Source: CAVVKW01 sp963749035
GTDB lineage: Bacteria > Verrucomicrobiota > Verrucomicrobiia > Chthoniobacterales > JAATET01
NCBI GenBank assembly: GCA_963749035.1
Contig: CAVVKW010000001.1
Span: 186,001 to 250,000, forward strand
DNA: 64,000 nucleotides
Direction: 5' to 3'
Shown here: piece after piece, positions 9,129-18,045 of the stretch
Layout of the letters: each line of letters opens with the position of its first letter
Numbering within the stretch: position 1 is the stretch's first letter
Translations under genes and position numbers: made by a program
Notes under the pieces: generated by a model
The model's input: only the letters and a program-made list of their open reading frames with translations
Told to the model about the DNA's origin: nothing
The model's database searches: none

Positions 9129-9536
9129 GTGGCCACTGCACTTAACCGATTCGTCGCTCTGCTCGCCAAACCCGCTCTGTGCGTCGCGGTGTTTGGCCTG
9201 ATTGGCGGGCATCTCGCCGCGTTTCAGACCGTCGCCTGGGCGAAGATGATTCGCGACTACTCGGCCGCCGAAGGCTCCGTTGTCGCCGGGGTCGTCAAGA
9301 CGTTTAGCGGAGAAGCACCCTGCGATTTGTGCGAAAGAGTCGAGAAGGCCCGCTCTTCCGAGAGCCAAACTCCGCCGGCACTGACGGCAAACACGAAAAT
9401 CGACGGCCTCCCCGCCGTTCTCACCGGCTACCTCCGGCCGCCGACTCCGCGACCCCACCAATTTTTCACTCCGGCGCACCTTGCGCCACCCCTCCGCTCC
9501 TCCGCCCCCCCTGAGCCGGTCCCGATCGTCGCCTGA
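9129..9536 (+). CDS. Small membrane protein with CxxC motif, function unknown
   Basis: A short protein of about 135 residues. A hydrophobic segment, LLAKPALCVAVFGLIGGHLAAFQ, is followed by TVAWAKMIRDYS and then a CDLC motif (APCDLCERV) that could bind a metal or form a disulfide. The C-terminal 35 residues are rich in Pro and His. This combination, a QTVAWAxM stretch followed by TFSGExPCxxC, is one I associate with small uncharacterised proteins of Verrucomicrobiota; that recollection is not checked. The start is uncertain: the GTG at 9129 is favoured because the longer reading from TTG 9090 would begin inside a promoter-like TTGACA. If transcription starts about 7 bases after the -10, the message would be nearly leaderless. 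Confidence 0.6.
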   Translation: MATALNRFVALLAKPALCVAVFGLIGGHLAAFQTVAWAKMIRDYSAAEGSVVAGVVKTFSGEAPCDLCERVEKARSSESQTPPALTANTKIDGLPAVLTGYLRPPTPRPHQFFTPAHLAPPLRSSAPPEPVPIVA

Positions 9537-9668
9537 TCCTCAGTTACGCAAACTGCGCCCGCGCGTTCCCAGCGAACTCGCGGCTTGAGAATCGTTCGAC
9601 AGGACCCGCCCGGCACCTTCGGAAGCTGACCAATTCGCTTCCTTCGTCGGGCACTACTTGGAGCAAAC

Positions 9669-10331
9669 ATGCCCAGCAAAGACATCGGCGCCCGCGCCTT
9701 CACGCTCATCGAGACGATCGTCGTCGTGGCCATCATTGGCATCACGACCGCGCTCGCGACGGCGGCTTGGCAACACACGCAAACCGCCGCTCAAGCAACC
9801 CAATGCCTCGCCAACCTGCGAAGTATCGGGGTGGCCGCGGCGAACTTCAGCGTTGAGCACGACGGGCTTTTGCCGCCATCGACCCATCAGGGTCCCGCGG
9901 AAGCCTGGCAATACGTCCTCCGTCCCTACCTCGAAGGTCGGGACAAAGACGTCTTCAAGTCCCCGCTCGCTCCCAATCCGCGGCAGAGCTTCAGCTACGC
10001 CATCAACGATTTCCTCACCCGGAACCCCTACGGCGCTCCGGGCCTCAACATGGCGCGCCGCCAGAACGTTGGCACCCCGTCACAAACTCTCTTCTTCACC
10101 CTCATGACCGCTGCCTACGGGCCGAGCGATCATTTCCACTTCGCCAGCGCCGAAGACGGCGGCTACTCGCCGTCCGGATTCCAATGGCAGGTGCAAACCG
10201 ACGTCGCCAATGGCCGCGGTCACTACCTCTACGTCGACGGCCACGCTTCGGCCATCCCGTGGGACCAAATCAAAACCGAACTCCGCCGACCCGGGTCCAC
10301 CTTCATCGATCCGCGCGGCATCGACCACTAA
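9669..10331 (+). CDS. Type II secretion-like pseudopilin (prepilin N-terminus, DGH C-terminal motif)
   Basis: A 220-residue protein with a class III prepilin leader: basic start, then AFTLIETIVVVAIIGITTAL, where cleavage is expected before the Phe and the Glu is at position +5. The following helix is hydrophobic and then amphipathic, and a C-terminal GHYLYVDGHA resembles the H-X9-DG element of the large secreted pseudopilin families in Planctomycetes and Verrucomicrobiota. These are exported and assembled or displayed outside the inner membrane; their roles are mostly unproved. A GGAG-type ribosome site precedes the ATG. It leads a run with the PEP-CTERM gene 23 bp downstream. Confidence 0.85.
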   Translation: MPSKDIGARAFTLIETIVVVAIIGITTALATAAWQHTQTAAQATQCLANLRSIGVAAANFSVEHDGLLPPSTHQGPAEAWQYVLRPYLEGRDKDVFKSPLAPNPRQSFSYAINDFLTRNPYGAPGLNMARRQNVGTPSQTLFFTLMTAAYGPSDHFHFASAEDGGYSPSGFQWQVQTDVANGRGHYLYVDGHASAIPWDQIKTELRRPGSTFIDPRGIDH

Positions 10332-10354
10332 CTCACAAACCAACGAACAACCTC

Positions 10355-11059
10355 ATGAAAACATCTACCCTGATCCTCGCTGCCGCCGCGCTGCTCACTC
10401 CATTCATCGCGACACCGGCTCAACACAACCACGCCTACGCGGGTGACTTCAACGACGACAATTACCTCGATTTCGGAAACAACGCCACGGGTGACGTGAT
10501 CTCCGACCTCGGCACCCGCACCATGGCTTATCAGCCCAGCGGTAACAACTACGCCGACGAAGGCTTCGTCTTCAACGGCTCCTGGACCCCCACCGCATCC
10601 CACGGCCGCGACAGCTCGATCTCGGATCCCAACGGAGCGCTCAGCGGGACGTCGGTCCGCCTGGTTCTCCACGGCGTCGCCGGGCCCACCGGTGCCACCT
10701 TCGGGTTCTACGAAACGGGTGCCACCGACGTGACCCTCTCGATGATGACCGGGACGACCGGCGGTACCGGTAGCCTCAACCTCACCGATCCGTTGTTCTT
10801 TGCTGCCAGCCCGTCCGACCCCTACGGCCACCTCCACGGTCGTCGCTGGGTCGCCACGGACGAGGGCGATTACACCGTCACCTGGGCCCTCATTAATAAC
10901 GAGACTGGCGGCACTCTCAGCAGCCTGGATAACCCAGATTCCAGCCAGCACTTCTTCACCCAGACGTTCACCGCCGTCCCCGAGCCAAGCACCGTCGCTC
11001 TCATCACCGTCGCCGCTTCGGTCGGTCTCTACGCCTTCCGTCGACGCCGTTCGGCGTGA
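10355..11059 (+). CDS. PEP-CTERM sorting-domain protein
   Basis: A 234-residue exported protein with a signal peptide (MKTSTLILAAAALLTPFIATPAQ) and a C-terminal VPEPSTVALITVAASVGLYAF plus RRRRSA. That is a proline-glutamate-proline motif, a membrane helix and an arginine cluster, which is the exosortase sorting signal. The mature region is rich in Gly, Thr and Asp, includes SGTSVRLVLHGVAGPTGATF and YGHLHGRRW, and looks like a beta-sandwich; no enzyme motif is seen. The ATG at 10355 is the natural start; the frame is open further upstream, but that part overlaps the pseudopilin gene. No exosortase gene is in the window. The stop overlaps the GTG start of the next gene. Confidence 0.85.
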   Translation: MKTSTLILAAAALLTPFIATPAQHNHAYAGDFNDDNYLDFGNNATGDVISDLGTRTMAYQPSGNNYADEGFVFNGSWTPTASHGRDSSISDPNGALSGTSVRLVLHGVAGPTGATFGFYETGATDVTLSMMTGTTGGTGSLNLTDPLFFAASPSDPYGHLHGRRWVATDEGDYTVTWALINNETGGTLSSLDNPDSSQHFFTQTFTAVPEPSTVALITVAASVGLYAFRRRRSA

Positions 11060-13380
11060 CTCGCCGCCATTTCACCGCCGCCGCCCTGCTCCTCGCGAGT
11101 GGGGCGGCCGGCCTGGCGCACCAGATTCTTTGGATGCGCGTCATGGTGGACGCGCTCGGCGCCGACGCCGGTACGTTCGCCGTCGTCGCCGGAGCGTTCT
11201 TTCTCGGTCTTTCACTCGGAGCCTGGGCAGCTGACCGTTGGACCCCCCGCCACCCCGCGCTCGGCGTGGCTCTGGCCGAAATCGCTGTCGCCATCCTCTC
11301 CATCGGCGCCCTCTTCGTCGCCCGATCAGATTGGCTGACCGCACTTCCCCCGACCTCCGCCGAGATCGCGAAATCTTTCCTCCCCCTGCTCCTCGTAGGT
11401 CTCCCCGCGAGCTCCATGGGACTCGTTTTCCCTTGGCTCATTCGCGTCATCGGCGCCAGCCCCCGCGCCACGGTCGCCCTCTACGGTGTCAACACGCTTG
11501 GCGGCATCGTCGGCATCCTGGCGACCACGATCCTCTTCCTCCCGACCCTCGGACTTACGAATGCCGTTCTTTGCGCCGCCGCCGCCAACGGACTTGCGGC
11601 CGCCCTCGCTCTGACCCTCCCGTCCTCCACGACCAACGAGCCCATCGTTCCGAAGGGAGAGAAGTCCCGCCACACGCCCGCACTCGTCGCGTTCGCCTCG
11701 GGATTCCTCATTCTCGCTCAGGAAACGATCGCCCAGCACCAAGTTGCGCAGGTCACGGTCAACTCCCTTTTCTCCAGTGCCGCCGTCCTGACCGCCGTCC
11801 TCGCGGCCCTCGCTCTCGCCACCCTCATTCACACCCTCGTTCCGCGACTTTCCCGCCTCGCCCCCGCGCTCTTTCTCGCCGCGCTCGCCTGCGTCGCCCA
11901 ACCTTTCATCTTCGTCGCGTGGACCGACGGTCTGACACCATTCTCCTGGCAGCTCAGCACCGCCGCCTACTACGCGCGCAGCGCCGCATTGCTACTGGTC
12001 GGTGTGGCCCCCGTCTTTCTTTGCGTCGGCCTCGTCTTCCCCGCCACCCTCCGCCTCGTTCCCCCGGCCCGCGTCGGCACCCTGCTCGCGTGGAACGGCC
12101 TCGGCGGCTGGCTCGGCGCCGAACTTACGAACCGCTTCCTCGCCCCGGCCTTCGGACTCTGGCAGACCATGGCGCTCCTCGCGTGCGCCTACGTCGGACT
12201 CTTGGCCCGTCTTCACCCCCGCACCGCACTTGCCCTCGTTCCCCTGATCGTCCTCGCGCTTCTTTTCGAAGCCAATCTGCCGGTCGTCGCCCGGGCTCCC
12301 GGCGAGGCCGTCCAAAGCGCCATCTTAGCGCGCGAGGGCCTGGTCGCCTCCGTTCGTCGCTCGTCGGAAGACCATCGCATCCTTTTCAACAACAGCTATT
12401 CTCTCGGCGGCTCCCTCGCGCGCCAAAACCAGGAGCGCCAAGCCCACCTCCCAATTCTCCTCCATGGAAGCGCCCGCTCCGTTGCGACCCTCGGAGTCGC
12501 CACCGGAAGCACCCTCGCCGGAGCCGCCCAGCACCCGTCCGTCGAACACCTCAAGGCCATCGAACTCAGCCCCGCGGCCGCCCACATTGCGCGAACGCAG
12601 TTCGCACCATTCAACGACGACGTCTTCGCCGACCCCCGCGTCGATCTCACTCTCGGCGACGCCCGCTGGGTCATCGCCCGGCATCCCGCCGAGTATGATG
12701 TGATCATTGGCGACCTCTTCCTCCCGTGGCGCACCGGAGAAGGCCGACTTTTTACCGAGGAACACTTTGAAAACGTCCGCACCGCACTCCGACCCGATGG
12801 ACTTTACTGCCAATGGTTGCCGCTGTTCCAACTCACCCGCCCCCAGTTCGAGGTCATTCTCCGGACTTTTCGAGCCGCGTTTCCAAAGGCCTTCCTCATC
12901 CGGGGCGACTTTTACGGAAACCAACCGATCGTCGGTCTGGTAGGCGGACGCGGATGGGACGACCTCGACTGGCCGCAGATCGAAACCGCCACGCGCGCGC
13001 TTGCCCAAAACACCAACGATCCGCTAGCGACTCACGCCGAGGGCGTCGCCATGCTGCTCCTCGGCCCCGCTCCGGCGCAACCCGGGGGCCCGGTCAACAC
13101 CCTCGCGAACGCTTGGCTCGAATGGAACGCCGGGCGCAACGTCATCGGTCTCGCCGAACCTTGGTTTACCGGGGACTCGTTCACCGACTACGCCGCTGCA
13201 CTCAGTCGATCGAGCCGCACCGTGCTTCCAACCCAACTCCAACCCGCTCACGCCGCCGGCGAAACCCTCGCCGTTGATCCGCCCGTTCGCATCGAGGAAC
13301 TCCTCCCGAACTCCCTGCGTAACGACCTCCGCGCTGACTGGACCGCTTGGCCCGGTCAACGAAAACCCTACAGCCGCTGA
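11056..13380 (+). CDS. MFS-like membrane domain fused to spermidine synthase-like domain
   Basis: A 774-residue fusion. The first 410 residues carry about 11-12 hydrophobic segments and an MFS-like GAWAADRW. The rest contains a Rossmann methyltransferase/aminopropyltransferase core: VATLGVATGSTLAGAA (ligand-binding Gly-rich loop, with several canonical residues altered), then KAIELSP (acidic end of beta-2), LGDARWVI, YDVIIGDLFLP and a GLYCQWLPL strand. This architecture is the SpeE-related membrane-fusion group; the aminopropyl-transfer activity of such fusions is mostly untested. GTG start at 11056 overlaps the PEP-CTERM stop (GTGA), implying coupled translation. Confidence 0.8.
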   Translation: MTRRHFTAAALLLASGAAGLAHQILWMRVMVDALGADAGTFAVVAGAFFLGLSLGAWAADRWTPRHPALGVALAEIAVAILSIGALFVARSDWLTALPPTSAEIAKSFLPLLLVGLPASSMGLVFPWLIRVIGASPRATVALYGVNTLGGIVGILATTILFLPTLGLTNAVLCAAAANGLAAALALTLPSSTTNEPIVPKGEKSRHTPALVAFASGFLILAQETIAQHQVAQVTVNSLFSSAAVLTAVLAALALATLIHTLVPRLSRLAPALFLAALACVAQPFIFVAWTDGLTPFSWQLSTAAYYARSAALLLVGVAPVFLCVGLVFPATLRLVPPARVGTLLAWNGLGGWLGAELTNRFLAPAFGLWQTMALLACAYVGLLARLHPRTALALVPLIVLALLFEANLPVVARAPGEAVQSAILAREGLVASVRRSSEDHRILFNNSYSLGGSLARQNQERQAHLPILLHGSARSVATLGVATGSTLAGAAQHPSVEHLKAIELSPAAAHIARTQFAPFNDDVFADPRVDLTLGDARWVIARHPAEYDVIIGDLFLPWRTGEGRLFTEEHFENVRTALRPDGLYCQWLPLFQLTRPQFEVILRTFRAAFPKAFLIRGDFYGNQPIVGLVGGRGWDDLDWPQIETATRALAQNTNDPLATHAEGVAMLLLGPAPAQPGGPVNTLANAWLEWNAGRNVIGLAEPWFTGDSFTDYAAALSRSSRTVLPTQLQPAHAAGETLAVDPPVRIEELLPNSLRNDLRADWTAWPGQRKPYSR

Positions 13381-13432
13381 CCCGAAACACCAATCCACCC
13401 AGACGTCGACGTTCGTTTTAATTTGCAGATCG

Positions 13433-13448
13433 GACTAAGTTGACTAAG
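13433..13448 (+). promoter_or_regulatory. Direct repeat GACTAAG x2 upstream of the toxin-antitoxin pair
   Basis: GACTAAG occurs at 13433-13439 and again at 13442-13448, a 9-bp period, 11 bp before the antitoxin ATG. The second copy overlaps a TTGACT. Phd-type antitoxins autorepress by binding repeats here, so this is a reasonable operator candidate, but it rests on position and repetition only. Confidence 0.35.
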
Positions 13449-13459
13449 GCTTAACTGGA

Positions 13460-13696
13460 ATGAAATCTGTCGCCACTCACGAAGCCAAGACCCATCTCTC
13501 GCGCCTGCTGAGCGAGATTGCCAACGGAGAAGAATACCTGATCACCCGCGGTCGCACTCCAGTCGCGCGCCTGTCGCCGATCGAGAGACAATCCAACCGC
13601 CCGAAGGTCGGTGAGATGATGGACCGCCCGTGCACCGTCTCGACTGAAGCCCTGCGCCCCCTGACGACCGACGAACTCGCAGCTTGGGGCTTGTGA
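13460..13696 (+). CDS. Phd/YefM-family antitoxin
   Basis: A 78-residue protein. The N-terminal half (KSVATHEAKTHLSRLLSEIANGEEYLITRGRTPVARL) has the Phd/YefM fold pattern: short beta strand, helix ending in a basic/hydrophobic run, then a strand with the invariant R-G-x-P-V-A-x-L. This half normally dimerises and binds DNA. The C-terminal 30 residues (ending TTDELAAWGL) would wrap and inhibit the PIN toxin. The stop overlaps the GTG start of the toxin gene (GTGA). It is the antitoxin of a type II system; antitoxin-first order is usual. Confidence 0.88.
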   Translation: MKSVATHEAKTHLSRLLSEIANGEEYLITRGRTPVARLSPIERQSNRPKVGEMMDRPCTVSTEALRPLTTDELAAWGL

Positions 13697-14079
13697 AGAT
13701 CCTTCTCGACACCTGCACGTTTCTTTGGCTCGCACTGGAACCGACCCAGATCTCGCCCGCTGCCCGCGAGGTCCTGAACGATGAGAAGAATCGGCTCGCG
13801 CTCAGTCAGGTGAGCGTTTGGGAAATCACCCTGAAGCACTCCGTCGGGAAACTTCCGCTACCTTTTCCACCCCGCGAATGGATCCCGACCCGTCGGGCCT
13901 TCTTCCAGATTCAGCCCGTCCAAACGGGTGAGTCCGCTGTCTTCCGGAGCGGCGAGCTTCCCCGGATCCACGCAGATCCGTTCGACCGCCTCCTCGCCGC
14001 CCACGCCATCGAAGAGAATTTCACGATCGTTTCCCCCGACACCCCGCTCTCCCACCTCGGAGCCGCTCGCATCTGGTAA
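13693..14079 (+). CDS. PIN-domain toxin (VapC-like ribonuclease)
   Basis: A 128-residue PIN-domain protein, expected to be a Mg2+-dependent RNase that inhibits translation when free of its antitoxin. Conserved acids are visible: Asp in ILLDTCTFLW (residue 6), Glu in SVWEIT, Asp in IHADPFDRLLAAHA and Asp in SPDTPLSH. I chose the GTG at 13693, which overlaps the antitoxin stop; a TTG at 13684 is the alternative and would add three residues. It converges on thiE with a 52-bp gap. This is a chromosomal pair with no other mobile features nearby. Confidence 0.87.
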   Translation: MKILLDTCTFLWLALEPTQISPAAREVLNDEKNRLALSQVSVWEITLKHSVGKLPLPFPPREWIPTRRAFFQIQPVQTGESAVFRSGELPRIHADPFDRLLAAHAIEENFTIVSPDTPLSHLGAARIW

Positions 14080-14131
14080 GTTCATCACCAAAGTGATGAC
14101 GCCAGAGCAGAATCAACGATCTCTTCCGGAA

Positions 14132-14752
14132 TCAGGAGCTCTCCAACGTCTCCGTTACCTCGCGGCAGTATTCCTCCACGTCATCCGCCTGCAAAATCCC
14201 CGAGACGATCACGACTCGACGTGCGCCAGCAGCCATCACGTCCGCCAAATTCTCGCGCTTGATCCCGCCGATGCAAAAAACCGGAATCGACACGGCTTCG
14301 TGGACCGCGCGCACGTCTTCTAAACCGACCGGCTCATAGTCCGGCTTGGTCGGGGTTGCAAACAACGGTCCAAACCCGATGTAGTCCGCGCCCTCCGCTA
14401 CAGCCAGCTTCGCCTGCTCCAAGCTGTGCGTTGATTTCCCGATCAGCGCCGCCGTTCCCGCCAGCCGACGAGCTTCCGCCACCGGCAGATCATCCTGCCC
14501 GACGTGAGCACCCACTGCACCGGAGGGTCCCACCATTCCCGGACGGTCGTTAAGAATTAGCGGCACCCTTTCCTCCGCGCACAAGGTTGCCAGGTTCTGC
14601 GCGACCTCAAGCATCCGTGAAGCCGATGTCTCCTTCGCCCGTAATTGAATCACCCCAACTCCGCCACGGATCATCTCCCGCGACACGCTCACCGCTCGAT
14701 CCGGCGACACGTATCCCAGATCGACGATTCCGTAGAGCCGAGCGTTCTTCAT
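14132..14752 (-). CDS. thiE: Thiamine-phosphate synthase
   Basis: A 206-residue TIM-barrel enzyme that joins the pyrimidine pyrophosphate and thiazole phosphate to give thiamine phosphate. Family motifs are in order: VIQLRAKE (pyrophosphate-binding Arg and Lys), ILNDRP, GAHVGQDDLP, LIGKSTHS, DYIGFGPLFATPTK and FCIGGI. The length is normal. It follows accC with a 42-bp gap, so it is probably the last gene of the accB-accC run. No TPP riboswitch core was seen in this gap. Confidence 0.93.
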   Translation of the reverse strand: MKNARLYGIVDLGYVSPDRAVSVSREMIRGGVGVIQLRAKETSASRMLEVAQNLATLCAEERVPLILNDRPGMVGPSGAVGAHVGQDDLPVAEARRLAGTAALIGKSTHSLEQAKLAVAEGADYIGFGPLFATPTKPDYEPVGLEDVRAVHEAVSIPVFCIGGIKRENLADVMAAGARRVVIVSGILQADDVEEYCREVTETLESS

Positions 14753-14794
14753 CGGCAGACCCTCCGCCAGATCCCTCTAAGGATCAACGCTCGA

Positions 14795-16162
14795 TCAATC
14801 CTTCGGAGCGTCGAGGTCGCCTTTGGAAAGCATCTTCTCGATGAAGCCGGTGTCGTATTTTCCTTCACGAAATGCCGAGTTCCGCATGATCGCCTGCTGG
14901 AAAGGGATCGTCGTTTTCACGCCAGTGATCATGTATTCGCCAAGCGCTCGGTTCATCCGCGCAATGCACGCTTCTCGAGTCGACGCGATGCAGATCAATT
15001 TCGCGATCATCGAATCGTAATTCGGCGGCACCGGGTAGCCGGCGTAAGCGTGCGAATCGATCCGCACTCCGCGACCGCCCGGCGCGTAGTAGAGATCGAT
15101 CTCGCCCGGACACGGGCGAAAATTTTGGAACGGGTCCTCCGCGTTGATCCGGCACTCGATCGCGTGGTGCCGCGGCTTCGCGTTGAGAATGTATTTCGTC
15201 AGCTTCTCGCCCGCCGCGACTTGAATCTGCGCCTTCACGAGATCACAGCCGTAAACCTCCTCCGTGATCGGATGCTCGACCTGGATCCGGGTGTTCATCT
15301 CCATGAAATAAAAGTTGTTCTCGTTATCGACGAGATACTCGATGGTCCCGGCGTTGAAGTAGCCGACCGAATTCGCGAGTTGCACCGACGCCTCGCCCAT
15401 CTTCTGCCTCAGTTCCGGTGTCATCAACGGAGAAGGGCACTCCTCGACGATCTTCTGATTGCGCCGCTGGATCGAGCAGTCGCGCTCACCGAGGTGCACC
15501 ATGTTGCCGTGCTCGTCTCCGATGATCTGGAATTCGATGTGGTGGGGTTCGACGATGAACTTCTCGATGTAAACCGCCGGATTTCCGAAGGCCTTGTCCG
15601 CTTCCAAGCGCGCGCTGTGGTAACCCTGGATCAGACTCGCGTCGTTGGTCGCGATCCGCATCCCCCGGCCACCGCCGCCGGCGACCGCCTTGATCATCAC
15701 CGGGAAACCGATGCCCCGCGCGACCTTCAGTGCCGTTTGCTCGTCGTCCACCGTGCCCTCGCTCCCCGGCGAGATCGGCACACCCGCTTTACGGGCACAC
15801 GCCCGGGCGGAATTTTTATCTCCCATCAAACGAATCGCATCCGCCGAGGGCCCGATGAACTTGATGTTACAGCTCGCGCAAACGTCGGCGAAGTGCGCGT
15901 TTTCAGCCAGAAATCCGTAACCCGGATGAATCGCCTCGACGTCCGCGATCTCCGCCGCACTGATGATCCGATCGATCTTCAGGTAGCTCTCTGAACTCGC
16001 CGCTCCCCCGATGCAGATCGCTTCGTCCGCCAATTGGACGTGCAATGAATCGATGTCGGGCTCGGAGTAAACCGCGACCGTCTGAACACCGAGTTCCTTG
16101 CAGGCCCGGATGATCCGAAGGGCAATTTCGCCGCGATTGGCGATGAGAATTTTTTTGAACAT
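14795..16162 (-). CDS. accC: Acetyl-CoA carboxylase, biotin carboxylase subunit
   Basis: A 455-residue ATP-grasp enzyme that carboxylates the biotin of BCCP, first step of fatty acid synthesis. The sequence opens with the typical MFKKILIANRGEIALRIIRA and has the ATP-lid GGGGRGMRIA near residue 165. It also contains ERDCSIQRRNQK, EMNTRIQVEHPITE (metal and catalytic residues) and AIECRINAEDP. It is full length for the subunit. It lies 13 bp downstream of accB, the usual accBC order. Confidence 0.97.
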   Translation of the reverse strand: MFKKILIANRGEIALRIIRACKELGVQTVAVYSEPDIDSLHVQLADEAICIGGAASSESYLKIDRIISAAEIADVEAIHPGYGFLAENAHFADVCASCNIKFIGPSADAIRLMGDKNSARACARKAGVPISPGSEGTVDDEQTALKVARGIGFPVMIKAVAGGGGRGMRIATNDASLIQGYHSARLEADKAFGNPAVYIEKFIVEPHHIEFQIIGDEHGNMVHLGERDCSIQRRNQKIVEECPSPLMTPELRQKMGEASVQLANSVGYFNAGTIEYLVDNENNFYFMEMNTRIQVEHPITEEVYGCDLVKAQIQVAAGEKLTKYILNAKPRHHAIECRINAEDPFQNFRPCPGEIDLYYAPGGRGVRIDSHAYAGYPVPPNYDSMIAKLICIASTREACIARMNRALGEYMITGVKTTIPFQQAIMRNSAFREGKYDTGFIEKMLSKGDLDAPKD

Positions 16163-16175
16163 GGGGGCCCTCCGG

Positions 16176-16652
16176 TTATTTCACCCGGAAGAGCGCCTGG
16201 CCGTATTGCACCGGCTTTCCGTTGTCCGCCGCGATCTCTTCGATCGTGCCCGCGCACTCCGCTTTGATCTCGTTCATGACCTTCATCGCCTCGACGATGC
16301 ACACCACCGTGTCCGGCGTAACGGTCGATCCGACCTGCACGTAGGGAGCCGAGTCGGGGGACGGTGAGGCGTAATAAGTGCCGACCATCGGCGACGTGAT
16401 CTCCTTGAGATCCGAAGCGGGAGCGGCCGGCGGGGCGGCGTCACCTTTCGGGGTGGCCCCCGCCGCCGGAGCCGCTGGCGTCGGCTGGGGAGCTGGCGAG
16501 TAGGAGGCGGGGTGAAACTCTGCGTTGGTCTGGAGGGTGATCTTGAATCCCTCCTTCTCCATCTTGAAAACGGCCAGGCCGTTTTTCTTCATCAGGTCGA
16601 TCAACGCACGAATTTCTTTAAGCTCCACAGGATACAAGTCGGTTAAGGCCAA
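16176..16652 (-). CDS. accB: Biotin carboxyl carrier protein of acetyl-CoA carboxylase
   Basis: A 158-residue carrier. N-terminal residues 10-40 (LKEIRALIDLMKKNGLAVFKMEKEG) are the family helix. A Pro/Ala-rich flexible linker runs from about 49 to 80, and the biotinyl domain follows with EAMKVMNEI, in which Lys 124 is the biotinylated residue. The start is not settled: as given it is TTG at 16652; a GTG at 16628 (reading VELKEIRAL) is a credible alternative, and neither has a clear ribosome site. It lies 13 bp upstream of accC. Confidence 0.93.
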   Translation of the reverse strand: MALTDLYPVELKEIRALIDLMKKNGLAVFKMEKEGFKITLQTNAEFHPASYSPAPQPTPAAPAAGATPKGDAAPPAAPASDLKEITSPMVGTYYASPSPDSAPYVQVGSTVTPDTVVCIVEAMKVMNEIKAECAGTIEEIAADNGKPVQYGQALFRVK

Positions 16653-16704
16653 GCATTTTGTCGGCGGTCAACCCGGAGTCAAGGATCAACGCCCCACCCC
16701 GCCG

Positions 16705-18045
16705 TCAGCCTACCGAAGTGGGGACAAGGATCGCGTCGCTCATTCCGTGCAGCAGCTTTTTGTCCGCTGGACAGATCGTCGCCAACGCTCCGGCGCACCT
16801 GACCCGATCCCGCTCATCCCCCAAGAAAAAATACGGACACAGCCGCACTCGCCCTTTAATCACCGACATCTCGTCACTCGCATCGTCCCACCACGGCTGC
16901 TCAACCAACCGGCCCTTGTGAAACTCCTGCAGGAGGTGCGGCTGGTCGCTCCAATGCTCGAGCGCGTCCGACAGCGCTTCCCGCCATTCGTTCTGCGGAA
17001 CGTCCTGCGCCATCACGACCCCGCGGGACCCCCACGCCGTCTCGCTGAATCCGCTCACCTTCAGGATCAACTCCCGGTCTTTCTGGCTCAGTTGCCCAAC
17101 CTCACCCCACGAATTGACCTCCAGCCTCGGCAGCACGGCGTGCACCGGCAGCGGCGCTGGATCCACGACCCAGGAATACGGAATGACCTTCCGCAATTCC
17201 GTCACCGTTCGATCACCGACCGCGCGCCGCCAGTAATCCTCCAGCGGCTTCATCCAGAATAGCGCGAACCAGATTTTCTCTTCCAGCCAAGGCTTGAACG
17301 GCGGCGTCACGGCCACGTCCCCCGAACGGGCTCGTTCCGCCAAGTCGTCCGCGCACGCCACGTTCGCCCAATCAAAGAGTTCGAAAAACCGATACACGCG
17401 CTCCTGCCAGTCGGATCTCTTCGAATCGTCGACCACCCTCCAGCCAATCCCCCGACCGCTCATTTCTCCCGCTCCCTTGCCGGCATTCATTCGTTCGGCT
17501 GCGTAAACCATTTCCGGCCGGTAGGTCGCCGCCTCCTCCGAAACGACGATGTCACCCCCGCCGGGAAGGATGGACGCCAAGCCCTCGAGCATTCCGTCCG
17601 GCCCTCCCAAGACATCCTCACCGAGTTCCGAGTAAACGTTCCCGAGCCACGCCGTCAGACCGATCCCACCCGGCACGCTATCGAGTTCCGCAATCGTGTA
17701 GCCGTCTTCCGTCAAGATGACATCCGGCCGAATGACCCGCGGAATGTCCTGCAAAAATGCCCGCTCACGCCCCAGTTCGATCAGCTCCCGAGGCTTCCCC
17801 CGATCCAGCAACTCCGCGACCCAACCCGGCTCCCGCCCGTCCGAACTCAGGCGGTAAAGGTCGTTGCACGCTCGCACAAATTTCGAAAGCCGGTACCCCA
17901 GCTTGTCCAATTCATCGGCAAAGTCAGCGCTGATCCGAAAGGCCCGCGGCGACACGCGCCACGTCTTTTCGTGGAAGAGCCCGCCCGCCGGAAGCGCCTC
18001 CCGGACCCGCTCGGCCCGGCGCCGATCGTCAGCCGCCCCGCTCAC
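16705..18045 (-). CDS. ATP-grasp-like protein, possibly glutathionylspermidine synthase-related
   Basis: About 446 residues. GTG at 18045 overlaps the ruvA stop (GTGA), so I start it there although the frame stays open upstream through ruvA. Visible elements are VIRPDVILTEDGYTIAELDS (a strand pair ending in ELDS, where circularly permuted ATP-grasp enzymes have an E-x-N/D), PGGIGLTAWL, and a C-terminal block ELILKVSGFSETAWGSRGVV followed by HLLQEF, which looks like an ATP-binding strand-loop with Lys. This suggests ligase chemistry of the glutathionylspermidine synthase type, but I do not recognise the exact family. The position between ruvA and accB gives no functional clue. Confidence 0.5.
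   Translation of the reverse strand: MSGAADDRRRAERVREALPAGGLFHEKTWRVSPRAFRISADFADELDKLGYRLSKFVRACNDLYRLSSDGREPGWVAELLDRGKPRELIELGRERAFLQDIPRVIRPDVILTEDGYTIAELDSVPGGIGLTAWLGNVYSELGEDVLGGPDGMLEGLASILPGGGDIVVSEEAATYRPEMVYAAERMNAGKGAGEMSGRGIGWRVVDDSKRSDWQERVYRFFELFDWANVACADDLAERARSGDVAVTPPFKPWLEEKIWFALFWMKPLEDYWRRAVGDRTVTELRKVIPYSWVVDPAPLPVHAVLPRLEVNSWGEVGQLSQKDRELILKVSGFSETAWGSRGVVMAQDVPQNEWREALSDALEHWSDQPHLLQEFHKGRLVEQPWWDDASDEMSVIKGRVRLCPYFFLGDERDRVRCAGALATICPADKKLLHGMSDAILVPTSVG

Noticed and set aside
11238..12698. Arg/Pro-rich frame inside the MFS-spermidine synthase gene
   Set aside because: Out-of-frame shadow of a GC-rich gene with no domain pattern.
14753..14794. TPP riboswitch before thiE
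   Set aside because: The 42-bp gap is too short and lacks the conserved thi-box core.
14645..15994. Open frame opposite accC
   Set aside because: Shadow of accC, whose motifs are complete.
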